Notes: generated from the letters alone by a model not told the origin. A stretch of DNA of 64,000 bases from Dyadobacter sp. LHD-138 (GCF_030929615.1 NZ_JAVFVU010000028.1:1-64000); one strand, 5' to 3'; positions 1-7,553 are shown, numbered from the stretch's first letter. A program made the numbers and translations.

Positions 1-109
1 AAAGCTGCTTGGAAGTCAATCTACTCTCACTTCTTTTTCACTTTACAAGTCAAATTTATTGGTATTTACAAAATATTAAACCAATATTTATCACTACCGT
101 AAACATAGG

Positions 110-152
110 AGAAGTCAAGTTTTGAAAACGGGGACGCCCAGTCTTGACTTCT
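110..152. terminator. Inverted repeat, possible terminator of an upstream gene
   Basis: A perfect 10-bp inverted repeat (AGAAGTCAAG at 110-119, CTTGACTTCT at 143-152) encloses a 23-base loop. It sits before the first gene and is followed only by a weak T-rich stretch. It could end transcription from a gene left of the window or be an operator for the Crp/Fnr gene 56 bp downstream. The rest of 1-207 is AT-rich and shows no gene. Confidence 0.4.
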
Positions 153-207
153 TTCATTCAGGCTCTACACAAGACAAACTATTGCAATAGTAAACGAGTT
201 AAAATCC

Positions 208-786
208 ATGTTCGACCGCATCAATACTTACCTCATCCGTCATGCCAATTTAACAGTCGAAGAACTTGCTTACTTCAACTCCGTTCTTCAATTCAAATCG
301 GTTCCTAAAAAAACAATTTTACTGCATGAAGGGGAAGTCTGCAATTTTGAAGCGTTCATCAACAAGGGCTGTATCCGGATGTATTATATTGATGAAAACG
401 GTTTCGAAGTAACACTGCAATTTGCGATCGAAGACTGGTGGGTAAGTGATATTGCCAGCTTCCATGACCAGAAACCAAGCAATATGTTTATCGAAACGCT
501 GGAAGAATGTGAACTTTTGATCCTCTCCCCACAAACAAAGGAATCGCTTCTTTCCCATGCTCCTCAGCTGGAAAGGATGTTCAGGATATTGGTACAAAGA
601 AATCTTTCGAGCCTGCAAGGCCGTCTTTTCAAAACCATTGCAACCAGTGCACAGGATAAATATCTTGATTTCATCAAACGTTATCCAACCATCCCACAGC
701 GCGTTCCCCAACACTACATTGCCTCTTATCTGGGAATTTCTGCTGAATTCCTGAGTAAGGTCAGGACCAAACTTGCCAAAAAATAA
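208..786 (+). CDS. Crp/Fnr family transcriptional regulator
   Basis: A 192-residue protein with the Crp/Fnr layout: a cyclic-nucleotide-binding-type beta-roll over roughly residues 20-125 (including the KKTILLHEGE segment) and a C-terminal helix-turn-helix near 165-190 (HYIASYLGISAEFLSKVR). There is no N-terminal four-cysteine cluster, so Fnr-type oxygen sensing by an Fe-S cluster is unlikely. Bacteroidota have many such regulators that lack a clear cAMP pocket. It precedes a run of detoxification genes on the same strand. Three Fnr-like 14-bp dyads lie downstream, at 807-820, 935-948 and 2987-3000, so it probably controls those genes; that link is inference. The length is slightly short for the family but complete. 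Confidence 0.9.
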   Translation: MFDRINTYLIRHANLTVEELAYFNSVLQFKSVPKKTILLHEGEVCNFEAFINKGCIRMYYIDENGFEVTLQFAIEDWWVSDIASFHDQKPSNMFIETLEECELLILSPQTKESLLSHAPQLERMFRILVQRNLSSLQGRLFKTIATSAQDKYLDFIKRYPTIPQRVPQHYIASYLGISAEFLSKVRTKLAKK

Positions 787-802
787 ATTTCCGCATTTCC
801 TC

Positions 803-850
803 TTTCTTGTCCTAGTTCAATGTTTCCGCCCTGCGGCTGCCGTTCCTTTG
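803..850 (+). promoter_or_regulatory. Fnr-type box plus TTTGTAT element, copy 1
   Basis: The 14-bp dyad TTGTCCTAGTTCAA (807-820; half-sites TTG...CAA around CTAG) lies in a 20-bp conserved block at 803-822. Exactly 24 bp later comes TTTGTAT (847-853), which resembles the TTTG end of the Bacteroidota -7 element TAnnTTTG. The same layout occurs at 931 and 2983. This copy is about 160 bp before the pirin gene, so pirin may have tandem promoters. Alternatively, the copy may mark a gene that has been lost. Confidence 0.6.
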
Positions 851-930
851 TATTGTCATTCAACGACAAGAAGAACGGACGCCTGGACTATGGCAAAGAA
901 TGCACATCAGAAAATTTTTCAAAATCTGAT

Positions 931-978
931 TTTCTTGTTCTAGTTCAATGCCGGCCGCTCTCAGAATAGAGACCTTTG
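931..978 (+). promoter_or_regulatory. Fnr-type box plus -7-like element, copy 2 (pirin promoter)
   Basis: The dyad TTGTTCTAGTTCAA lies at 935-948, and GACCTTTG (971-978) matches the Bacteroidota -7 consensus TAnnTTTG at all but the first base. If transcription starts about 4-5 bp after the TTTG, the dyad centre is near -41.5, the classical class II activator position for Crp/Fnr proteins. The pirin start codon follows 31 bp after the TTTG. The block shares CTGATTTTCTTGT with the copy at 2983. Confidence 0.65.
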
Positions 979-1009
979 TATTATAAAAATCGGTAAACGA
1001 CTATACATC

Positions 1010-1885
1010 ATGGAAAGAAAAGATTTTATCCGTAAAGGCCTGATGGGCACAGGAATGTTCGTCGCTTCGGCTTCGGTGGGTAGTGTGATCAAAAACGATA
1101 TTGATGAATTGAAGGAACTGGATCTGATCGGTTTCAATCATTTACCGGCTACCGAGTCGAAAGTAAAAGCCAATACGGTACTTCATAAAGCAGAAACCCG
1201 CGGACATGCGAACCATGGCTGGCTGGACAGTCATCATAGTTTCAGTTTTGCCAACTATTACAACCCCGATCGCATGCATTTCGGTGTTTTAAGGGTTTTG
1301 AATGACGACCGCGTAGAGGGCGGGAAAGGATTTGGCAGACATCCGCATGATAACATGGAAATTATTTCCATCCCATTGGAAGGAGATCTGGAACATCAGG
1401 ACAGCATGGATAATGTAGCGGTGATCAAACATGGTGATATTCAAGCGATGAGTGCCGGAACCGGGATCTTCCACAGCGAATACAACAAAAACGCCGATCA
1501 GGATGCGAAGTTTTTGCAGATCTGGTTATTCCCTAAAACAAAAAATGTAACGCCAAGATATGATCAGCTGACATTGAATGTGGAAGACAGACACAATAAC
1601 TTGCAGCAGATTTTGTCTCCCAACCCGGACGATGCCGGTGTTTGGATCAATCAGGATGCCTGGTTCCATATGGGAAAATTTGATCAGGATTTCGCAACGG
1701 AGTACAAACTGAAAAATCCGGCGAATGGTGTGTATGCATTTGTTTTAAAAGGTGATATCACCATTGAAGACAACGCGTTGAACCAACGCGACGGCCTCGG
1801 TATCTGGGACACGAACAGTATCACCATCAAAGCAAACTCGCAGGATGCAGAAGTGCTTTTGATGGAAGTGCCGATGTCTGTTTAG
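1010..1885 (+). CDS. Pirin family protein with Tat-like leader
   Basis: A 291-residue bicupin of the pirin/YhaK family. The N-terminal cupin has the pirin metal-site pattern HPHDNMEI (about residues 119-126) with a further His in the EHQDS motif, plus the SAGTGIFHSE segment typical of pirins. Some pirins act as quercetin 2,3-dioxygenases; others are regulators. The first residues (ERKDFIRKG followed by a small hydrophobic stretch) resemble a Bacteroidota twin-arginine leader with RK in place of RR, so export is possible but unproven. The gene heads the group of detoxification genes and has two upstream Fnr-type boxes. Its TAG stop is the first part of a TAGC-rich repeat. Confidence 0.88.
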   Translation: MERKDFIRKGLMGTGMFVASASVGSVIKNDIDELKELDLIGFNHLPATESKVKANTVLHKAETRGHANHGWLDSHHSFSFANYYNPDRMHFGVLRVLNDDRVEGGKGFGRHPHDNMEIISIPLEGDLEHQDSMDNVAVIKHGDIQAMSAGTGIFHSEYNKNADQDAKFLQIWLFPKTKNVTPRYDQLTLNVEDRHNNLQQILSPNPDDAGVWINQDAWFHMGKFDQDFATEYKLKNPANGVYAFVLKGDITIEDNALNQRDGLGIWDTNSITIKANSQDAEVLLMEVPMSV

Positions 1886-2058
1886 CTGTTAGCGTTTGGC
1901 TATTAGCTAAAAAAACTCGATCATTAGATCTGGTTTTTTCTTAAAACCGAAGCTGGCTAAGTGCTAATACAATCAACAACATAAAAAATAACTTATTCCA
2001 GCCCAAAAGCCGGAATCACAAAACTAACCGCTAACGCCTAAAAGCTAAAAGCCAACAA
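1883..2058. repeat. Intergenic TAGC-rich repeat with inverted arms
   Basis: The pirin-nitroreductase gap is framed by two short arms. One is a run of GTTAGCG/GGCTATTAGCT words from the stop codon to about 1912. The other is GCTAACGCC/AGCTAAAAGCC words at 2029-2056, which read as the same words on the opposite strand. Between them is a small hairpin (TTCCAGC at 1995-2001 against GCCGGAA at 2007-2013). No Fnr-type box is present here, so the nitroreductase gene may rely on read-through. The left arm loosely resembles the start of the 105-bp elements elsewhere in the window, but no full copy exists here. Confidence 0.45.
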
Positions 2059-2060
2059 AA

Positions 2061-2642
2061 ATGAGCCATATTAAAATTGCAAATACGAAGCACGATGTGC
2101 TCGATTTGATTAAAAACAGATGGAGTCCGCGTTCTTTTTCTGACCAGATTATCCCGGAAAAAGATTTACATACCATGCTCGAAGCCGCTGGCTGGGCAGC
2201 TAGCGCCAACAACGAACAACCCTGGCAATATTTTTACGCTTCGAAAAATCATAACGGATTTGCCGAGATAGCCGACAGTCTGTTGCCTGGAAACAAACCC
2301 TGGGCACAACATGCCGACGTGCTGCTGGTAGCCGTTGCCAGAAAAACATACGAGGCAAACCAAAAAGAAAACAGCTCGGCGCTGCACGATCTGGGCATGG
2401 CGAATGCGCATTTATTATTGCAAGCTTCTGTAATGGGTATTTACGGACACATGATGGGCGGTTTTGACAAAGCAAAAATTGTAAAAACGCTTGGCCTGAC
2501 AGAAAACCAGGAACCGGTAATTGTCATCGCGCTGGGATATCTGGACGAGGCCGATAAACTCGAAGAACCTTATAAATCAAGGGAGATCACGCCGCGCGTA
2601 CGTAAGCCTTTAAGTGACTTTGTATTCACACATAACAATTAA
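2061..2642 (+). CDS. Nitroreductase family protein
   Basis: A 193-residue FMN-dependent nitroreductase/oxidoreductase fold. The early motif NRWSPRSFSDQ (about residues 18-28) and AASANNEQPWQYF (about 47-59) are the usual FMN- and dimer-contact regions. The C-terminal part has the VIALGYL strand. Such enzymes reduce quinones, nitro compounds or unsaturated carbonyls with NAD(P)H; the exact substrate cannot be read. Its neighbours (pirin, ring-cleaving dioxygenase, esterase) match the nitroreductase-dioxygenase-hydrolase trio of the Bacillus MhqR quinone-response regulon. The next gene starts 3 bp after its stop, so the two are co-transcribed. Confidence 0.88.
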   Translation: MSHIKIANTKHDVLDLIKNRWSPRSFSDQIIPEKDLHTMLEAAGWAASANNEQPWQYFYASKNHNGFAEIADSLLPGNKPWAQHADVLLVAVARKTYEANQKENSSALHDLGMANAHLLLQASVMGIYGHMMGGFDKAKIVKTLGLTENQEPVIVIALGYLDEADKLEEPYKSREITPRVRKPLSDFVFTHNN

Positions 2643-2645
2643 GGT

Positions 2646-2981
2646 ATGGAACCTGTGAAAGTAAATATTCTGGTCATTGGCAGACATGAAGAGATTCTTG
2701 AAACCGTTCTGCGCATCATCAACAAAAGTGAAAACTGGATAGCCCAGGGAACTTTGACGGATGAAAAGGCGATGGCCTTATTCGATGAACAAAAATTCGA
2801 CATTGTCCTTTTATGCGGAGGCATTCAGGAAGAATGCGAGGCCGTATTGCGTACTGCTTTCACACAAAAGGATCCTGAAATTATAATCATTCAGCACTAT
2901 GGCGGAGGAAGCGGTCTGTTAAGCAATGAAATCATTCATGCACTGTCGCAACGCACTGCCAGACAAAATTCAAATTCCTGA
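2646..2981 (+). CDS. Small receiver-like protein of unknown function
   Basis: A 111-residue protein with the alternating strand/helix pattern of a CheY-like fold: VNILVIGRHEE at the start, FDIVLLCGG in the middle and PEIIIIQHYGGGSG toward the end. The usual phosphoacceptor Asp after the third strand is replaced (LLCGG), and the acidic pair of strand one is missing, so it cannot be phosphorylated like a response regulator. It follows the nitroreductase with a 3-bp gap, and an Fnr-type box for the next gene begins right after its stop. I do not recognise a named family. A small regulatory or redox-partner role is only a guess. Confidence 0.7.
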   Translation: MEPVKVNILVIGRHEEILETVLRIINKSENWIAQGTLTDEKAMALFDEQKFDIVLLCGGIQEECEAVLRTAFTQKDPEIIIIQHYGGGSGLLSNEIIHALSQRTARQNSNS

Positions 2982-2982
2982 T

Positions 2983-3030
2983 TTTCTTGTCCTAGTTCAA
3001 TGTACAGGGCCTCTGATCTTCGGAAATTTG
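2983..3030 (+). promoter_or_regulatory. Fnr-type box plus TTTGTAT element, copy 3 (dioxygenase promoter)
   Basis: The dyad TTGTCCTAGTTCAA lies at 2987-3000, with TTTGTAT beginning at 3027. The spacing equals that of the other two copies to the base. The dioxygenase start codon follows at 3056. This gives the dioxygenase and esterase their own entry point besides read-through from the nitroreductase. Confidence 0.65.
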
Positions 3031-3055
3031 TATAACAAAAAACAAAAAAGCTATC

Positions 3056-3991
3056 ATGGAAAATCAAATCTTAGGTCTGCATCATATCACTGCCATTGCT
3101 GGCAACGCAAAACGTAATCACGATTTTTATACACAAGTACTGGGTTTAAGATTGGTTAAAAAAACAGTCAATTTTGACGACCCTGGCACCTATCACTTTT
3201 ACTACGGCGACGAAGTAGGATCTGCCGGAACAATCCTGACCTTTTTTCCATGGGAAGGCACCGCACAAGGCCGTACCGGAACAGGCATGGCAACCGACAT
3301 CGGCTACTCCGTACCCAAAGGAAGTCTTGATTTCTGGGCCGACCGTTTTACGCAATTCAATGTAAAACAAGGTAATAAAGATGAGAAATTCGGTGAGTTG
3401 TATTTGCCATTTCAGGACCCGGACGGTTTGAAAATCAATTTAATTGAATCCAAATCTGAAGATACCCGGAAGCCATGGGAAACTGCGGACGTAAAAGCGG
3501 AAGTAGCGACCAAGGGATTCCACAGCATTGTACTGACATTAAAAAATATAAAACCTACTGCCGAAATTCTGACTGATATTTTCGGTTACAGATTATTGGA
3601 ACAGGACGGAAATCGTTATCGTTTCATCACCGATGCCGTTGAAAATGCAGCGATCGTCGACCTGATCGAGTCGCCTAATGAAGAACGCGGATACAATGCA
3701 GGCGGTACCAACCACCACGTTGCCTTCCGTGTAAAAAATGATCAGGTATTGATGGAGTTCCGTGAAAAAATTGCCCGTAAAGGCTTAAATATCACGCCAA
3801 AAATCGACCGTGATTATTTCTTCTCTTTGTATTTCAGAGAACCAGGCGGGGTTTTATTTGAGCTTGCTTCTGAAAATCCGGGATTCGCCATTGACGAAAC
3901 GGTAGAGAATTTAGGCAGCAGCTTAAGATTACCAAAACAATACGAGCCATCTCGTAAAGAAATCGAAAAAATATTGCCAAAGTTGGTGTAA
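3056..3991 (+). CDS. Ring-cleaving dioxygenase (two VOC domains)
   Basis: A 311-residue protein of two vicinal-oxygen-chelate (glyoxalase/bleomycin-resistance) domains, about residues 5-140 and 152-275. Candidate metal ligands are His in LHHITAIAGN near residue 9, His in TNHHVAF near 222 and Glu in GGVLFELA near 270. The length and two-domain form match the MhqA/MhqE/MhqO type of hydroquinone-related dioxygenases that open quinol-like rings with Fe(II). It has its own Fnr-type box and is followed by an esterase, the same pairing as mhqE-mhqD in Bacillus. The natural substrate is not known from sequence. Confidence 0.88.
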   Translation: MENQILGLHHITAIAGNAKRNHDFYTQVLGLRLVKKTVNFDDPGTYHFYYGDEVGSAGTILTFFPWEGTAQGRTGTGMATDIGYSVPKGSLDFWADRFTQFNVKQGNKDEKFGELYLPFQDPDGLKINLIESKSEDTRKPWETADVKAEVATKGFHSIVLTLKNIKPTAEILTDIFGYRLLEQDGNRYRFITDAVENAAIVDLIESPNEERGYNAGGTNHHVAFRVKNDQVLMEFREKIARKGLNITPKIDRDYFFSLYFREPGGVLFELASENPGFAIDETVENLGSSLRLPKQYEPSRKEIEKILPKLV

Positions 3992-4030
3992 GGGTTCGGG
4001 GAAAGGGCTTGGGGCAAAGGAAACGCCCCA
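3992..4030 (+). repeat. G-quadruplex motif and GC hairpin between two genes
   Basis: Immediately after the TAA stop of the dioxygenase come four G-runs with 3-base loops (3992-3994, 3998-4001, 4005-4007, 4011-4014), which fits a canonical G4 motif on the coding strand. The last run also forms a hairpin, TGGGGC (4010-4015) with GCCCCA (4025-4030). A similar G-rich element follows the S9 peptidase gene at 13729. Confidence 0.55.
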
Positions 4031-4071
4031 TCCCCTACTCGTCGTCCTTCCTACCACTAAAACGAGAAATC

Positions 4072-4692
4072 ATGCATACCAAAAAAGTCATAACCGCAGG
4101 AAAAACCATTGATCAGGCCGACAAAGTTTTGATCATGATTCATGGCCGGGGGGGAAGCGCACAGGATATTCTATCGCTGGCTGCACATCTGAATACCAAA
4201 GATTACGCGCTTCTCGCTCCTCAGGCTACCAATAATACCTGGTACCCAACTTCATTTTTAGCGGCACCGGCAATAAATGAACCCTGGCTGTCGTCAGCGA
4301 TACAGATTGTCGACGAAGTGGTGCATGATGTGTTGGCTCAGGGAATTTCGAAAGAAAATATTTTCTTCCTCGGTTTTTCGCAAGGAGCCTGTCTTACATT
4401 GGAATATGTGACCCGAAATGCCAGCAAATATGGCGGAGTGGTAGCGCTCACCGGTGGTTTGATCGGGGATAAAATCTATGCTGAAAATTATTCGGGAGAT
4501 TTTGCCGGAACACCGGTTTTTATCGGCACCAGTAATCCCGATCCGCACGTGCCTGTGTCAAGAGTGAATGAAACCACCGCCATTTTGCAAGCCATGGGTG
4601 CTGATGTAACTGAAAAGGTATATCCAAACATGGGACATACGATCAGTCATGATGAAATAGAAAAGGTGAACGCGCTGGTTTTTAACAGATAG
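4072..4692 (+). CDS. Alpha/beta hydrolase (carboxylesterase/phospholipase family)
   Basis: A 206-residue serine esterase of the acyl-protein-thioesterase/carboxylesterase family (MhqD-like). It has the oxyanion strand MIHGRGGSAQD (about residues 23-33), the nucleophile elbow GFSQGA with Ser103, Asp in SNPDPHVP near residue 164, and His in NMGHTIS near 190. I chose the ATG at 4072 because an in-frame upstream extension falls in the G-rich intergenic element and does not look like protein. It closes the detoxification cluster and is followed by a strong terminator. In Bacillus the related enzyme accompanies the ring-cleaving dioxygenase in the quinone response; a matching role here is inference. 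Confidence 0.88.
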   Translation: MHTKKVITAGKTIDQADKVLIMIHGRGGSAQDILSLAAHLNTKDYALLAPQATNNTWYPTSFLAAPAINEPWLSSAIQIVDEVVHDVLAQGISKENIFFLGFSQGACLTLEYVTRNASKYGGVVALTGGLIGDKIYAENYSGDFAGTPVFIGTSNPDPHVPVSRVNETTAILQAMGADVTEKVYPNMGHTISHDEIEKVNALVFNR

Positions 4693-4719
4693 TAACCGAA
4701 ACTATTTTAAAGTTTACTG

Positions 4720-4767
4720 GGCCGGTAACCACTATATGTAGATGATATGGTGGTCACCGGCCTTTTT
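4720..4767 (+). terminator. Intrinsic terminator after the detoxification cluster
   Basis: A 13-bp stem with one mismatch (GGCCGGTAACCAC at 4720-4732 with GTGGTCACCGGCC at 4750-4762) is followed at once by TTTTT (4763-4767). It lies 28 bp after the esterase stop and faces the end of the convergent outer membrane protein gene. Confidence 0.85.
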
Positions 4768-4798
4768 CTGCAAAGTATATCTTTAACGCCGAAATTTG

Positions 4799-5665
4799 CT
4801 ATTCCGTGCGGTATTTGTCACCGCTATCATAGCCAAAGGCGAACACATAACGCAGTGACATGCCGAAAGTCATCCCACTGCCATTGGCCTTAATAACGGA
4901 CTCTTGTGTTTGCACTTTGTTCACGTAATAACGCAGATTGGTAGTCAGCGAAGTCCCAAGCCCCCATTGCTTCCGGGCATAAAAATTCAGATCAACACCC
5001 TTGGCAATTTTGATAACATATTCGGCGGTAACGTCTGTAAAACCGGTAATTTGGGCGTTTGTGCGGGTATCACTAAACAGCCATAGCGTATCCATGACCG
5101 TACCGCGTCTTCTCCATGCGTAGCCTTCAAATTTAATGTATTGCTTTTGTTTTCCCGAATTAGGCACAATGCCCGCCCCAGCTCCAATCCAGAATGCCGA
5201 ACGTCTCATCATGGAACTGGATTCCCAAAATAACAACCGCCGTTTCATTCGTAAAGCAAGGTAATTTTTGTCATTTTCCATTTTGTATTCCGCCGGGAGA
5301 TCTCCATTTATAATGAGCATATTATGAATCGGGGAGCGTGCATATTCCAGCTCCATCGCCCATTTTTCTTTATTAATCCATCCCAACGATACACTCCAGC
5401 CCGATTTGGTTGCTGATCTTGTATCAATAAGTCCGCTGAAAGTATTACTGATCGAACTCTTATCCATTCTTAAAAAACCATCCACTCCGAAGTACAAGCG
5501 GTTGCTTATTCTTTCCTGCCGTTTTCTGTTAACCAGAATCTCCGAATTTCTTATTTTAAAGGTATTCACCTTCGGCGTTTCAGGATTGTAATAGTCTTCA
5601 TTGCTCTGTGCAGCCGCTATATTTCCACAGATTATCAATAAGAAAAGGGTAGAGATTGTCTTCAT
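4799..5665 (-). CDS. Outer membrane beta-barrel protein, unknown function
   Basis: A 288-residue protein with a clear signal peptide (MKTISTLFLLIICGNIAAAQ). The mature part is rich in alternating aromatic/polar strands such as NLRYYVNKV and ends in an aromatic-containing strand (SLRYVFAFGYDSG) close to the C-terminus, as expected for a barrel. I placed the start at 5665 because the in-frame extension to 5710 runs through a palindromic repeat array. No named family is recognised. It is on the same strand as the siderophore-interacting protein upstream but separated from it by the repeat array, so co-transcription is uncertain. Confidence 0.7.
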   Translation of the reverse strand: MKTISTLFLLIICGNIAAAQSNEDYYNPETPKVNTFKIRNSEILVNRKRQERISNRLYFGVDGFLRMDKSSISNTFSGLIDTRSATKSGWSVSLGWINKEKWAMELEYARSPIHNMLIINGDLPAEYKMENDKNYLALRMKRRLLFWESSSMMRRSAFWIGAGAGIVPNSGKQKQYIKFEGYAWRRRGTVMDTLWLFSDTRTNAQITGFTDVTAEYVIKIAKGVDLNFYARKQWGLGTSLTTNLRYYVNKVQTQESVIKANGSGMTFGMSLRYVFAFGYDSGDKYRTE

Positions 5666-5671
5666 AAAAAA

Positions 5672-5798
5672 TAGCCATAGATTGAAATCTATGGCTACAA
5701 AATCGGTCATGCCTACGGCATTTTCCTTTCAAAAAGTGCCATCGGCACGACCGATTTTGTAGAGATGGAATTTATTCCATCGGCGGATTTATTCCATC
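5672..5798. repeat. REP-like palindrome array
   Basis: Three palindromes stand side by side. The first has arms TAGCCATAGAT at 5672-5682 and 5687-5697 with a 4-base loop. The second has perfect 12-bp arms ACAAAATCGGTC/GACCGATTTTGT (5697-5708, 5749-5760) enclosing two mini-hairpins TGCC-N3-GGCA (5710-5720 and 5737-5747). The third is GATGGAAT/ATTCCATC (5764-5781), with a further ATTCCATCG word near 5791. This is the style of Bacteroidota REP elements linked to REP-associated tyrosine transposases; no such transposase gene lies in the window. Confidence 0.8.
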
Positions 5799-5805
5799 GA
5801 AAAAA

Positions 5806-6489
5806 TCAGGACCAAAATCCCTGCACCCGGATGCTATTCGCAGCAGTCCGTTTCAGTTCTTTTCTCAAATGGACACAGGTGGGAATATGCCCGGCCAGAT
5901 ACACGGTGGCGTTATTAAAATCCTTCTCCTTAGCCCATTTGGCAATTCCATGAAAACCACCCTGATCCGTTTGTACAACCGGCGTGATATCCCAGTTAAA
6001 ATATTCTATGAATTCAATCCGGTGGTTTTCTTCTTCTATTGAAATAGCGCCGCTGATACTCCTGTCACCGGCCAGCTGCTGCAAAGCCAGATAATGCCCA
6101 ATGGTGGTCATATCCCCAAACGCAATCATTTTCCCGCTTTCAGCAGGCCGGTGCATCGTGGCGCCAACGCCGACATACACAACGGCATCACCTTGGCTGA
6201 GCGACTTAACCCATTCGCTTCCAGGACCTTCCTGAACCGCATCAATATAAAGCGTACAGGTTCGCGTTTCAACGTCCCAGCCGGCTGGCGTATAATCCCG
6301 GTAAACACCGGAGGCAACTTTAATTTTGATATGCTGCACGCGGTTCCATCCCGACATGTCCATCATGGGAAAGTGCAAATCCACTTCATAAAAAGTTGTG
6401 GGAAACCAGGATCTGATCGCCAGAACGGTTCCTTGTTTGGCTAATGTATTTTCAAATAAATTAAGGGCGGTTTGTTTTAAAATATTCAT
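5806..6489 (-). CDS. Siderophore-interacting FAD-binding protein
   Basis: A 227-residue protein of the siderophore-interacting protein (SIP/FAD-binding 9) family, which reduces ferric siderophores in the cytoplasm with NAD(P)H. The FAD-binding barrel covers about residues 15-115, with RDYTPAGWD (about 64-72) matching the R-x-Y-[ST] flavin motif. The C-terminal SIP domain includes GDMTTIGHYLAL (about 125-136) and the AGHIPTCVHLRKEL stretch near 199-212. It is somewhat shorter than the enterobacterial relatives. An AraC-type regulator lies upstream on the same strand, a common Bacteroidota pairing, suggesting iron- or siderophore-linked control. Confidence 0.88.
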   Translation of the reverse strand: MNILKQTALNLFENTLAKQGTVLAIRSWFPTTFYEVDLHFPMMDMSGWNRVQHIKIKVASGVYRDYTPAGWDVETRTCTLYIDAVQEGPGSEWVKSLSQGDAVVYVGVGATMHRPAESGKMIAFGDMTTIGHYLALQQLAGDRSISGAISIEEENHRIEFIEYFNWDITPVVQTDQGGFHGIAKWAKEKDFNNATVYLAGHIPTCVHLRKELKRTAANSIRVQGFWS

Positions 6490-6674
6490 GACTTGCGATG
6501 TTAGCAGTTAATAGATTGTTAATCGTGACTGGCTTTGCGCAGGTAGACGTTTGGGTTTCGCTTTTTACTTTAACCGGTAAAAACAAAATAGCACCAGAAG
6601 CTGTGTCAGTTCACATGACAAAGCAACAACTGATCACACAAAATAGAAAGAGAGAAAGAAGGGTAATAACTGGA

Positions 6675-7553
6675 CTATTTACGGTATTGTTTCCGAAAAG
6701 TCAACGGAGTATCCTGTGTCACTTTGTAAAACAGTCTGGAAAAGTAAGCAGAATCCTCGTAACCAAGTTCAAAAGCAATTTCCTTAACCGTAAGGTTTGT
6801 ATAACACAGCAGCCTTTTTGCTTCCAAAATAACCTCCTGCTGTATCCAGTACGTGACAGAAAACCCCGTGACACCTTTTACAACTTCATTTAAATAAGAG
6901 GCCGTAATATTCAGCATGGCTGCATAAGCAGCAGGACTTTTTATGGATTTATAATTTTTAATAGCCAGACTTTTAAAAGCCCCGCAAATAGAAACAGGAC
7001 GCGAACTGACCTGAACATTTTCTTGTTTATGTTGCTGAAAAATTGTTGCAAACGTCCCAACACATACCTGAATCAGGGAACGAAGCACCTGCGACTGGAA
7101 GGGCAATTCCTTTTGAAATTCGATAGTCTCCAACAACAATGCCACCGACTTATCCAGCATTTGTGCAGTTTGAAAATCAACCGCGACGGGTACAGCATGC
7201 AGCCGGTATTCTTCAAAAACCACACGGTACGGCTCGTCAATGGAAGCCAGGTCGATGGCTAAAAACCAGCCGGAAACGTTGGTCCACTTTGTAGAATGAT
7301 GAACCTGTCCCGGTAAAACACAAAAAGCCACACAGTCAACAAAACTTACTTCCCTGAAATCCACCATCATAGCGCTGGATCCGGTCTGCTGAAAAAGCAG
7401 GATACAATGGTCATCCCGGTGAACCCCGAATGTCCGGGCCTCAGCCGAGGTAATCTCATCAATCCTGTGAATTTCCAATCCCAGATTTGTCCTGTCCGTC
7501 AGCGTATGAACGGGAATGGATGGATTGTCCGCCCTGTTTTCTCTCCTGTTCAT
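6675..7553 (-). CDS. AraC family transcriptional regulator
   Basis: A 292-residue regulator with a cupin-like N-terminal sensing domain and a C-terminal AraC DNA-binding domain with two helix-turn-helix units. The signature ASYLNEVVKGVTGFSVTYWIQQEVI covers the first, and LTVKEIAFELGYEDSAYFSRLF the second. The ATG at 7553 is preferred; an in-frame GTG sits one codon earlier. It begins 5 bp after the end of the M1 peptidase gene upstream on the same strand, so read-through is likely. The siderophore-interacting protein lies 185 bp downstream and is the most plausible target. Confidence 0.9.
   Translation of the reverse strand: MNRRENRADNPSIPVHTLTDRTNLGLEIHRIDEITSAEARTFGVHRDDHCILLFQQTGSSAMMVDFREVSFVDCVAFCVLPGQVHHSTKWTNVSGWFLAIDLASIDEPYRVVFEEYRLHAVPVAVDFQTAQMLDKSVALLLETIEFQKELPFQSQVLRSLIQVCVGTFATIFQQHKQENVQVSSRPVSICGAFKSLAIKNYKSIKSPAAYAAMLNITASYLNEVVKGVTGFSVTYWIQQEVILEAKRLLCYTNLTVKEIAFELGYEDSAYFSRLFYKVTQDTPLTFRKQYRK

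Noticed and set aside
890..943. 17-codon frame between the two Fnr-type boxes before pirin
   Set aside because: It runs through the box itself, has no supporting features, and is within chance expectation.
1883..2058. Repeat between pirin and nitroreductase as a seventh copy of the 105-bp element
   Set aside because: Only the first TAGCTGTTAGC-like words match; the conserved centre and paired ends are absent.
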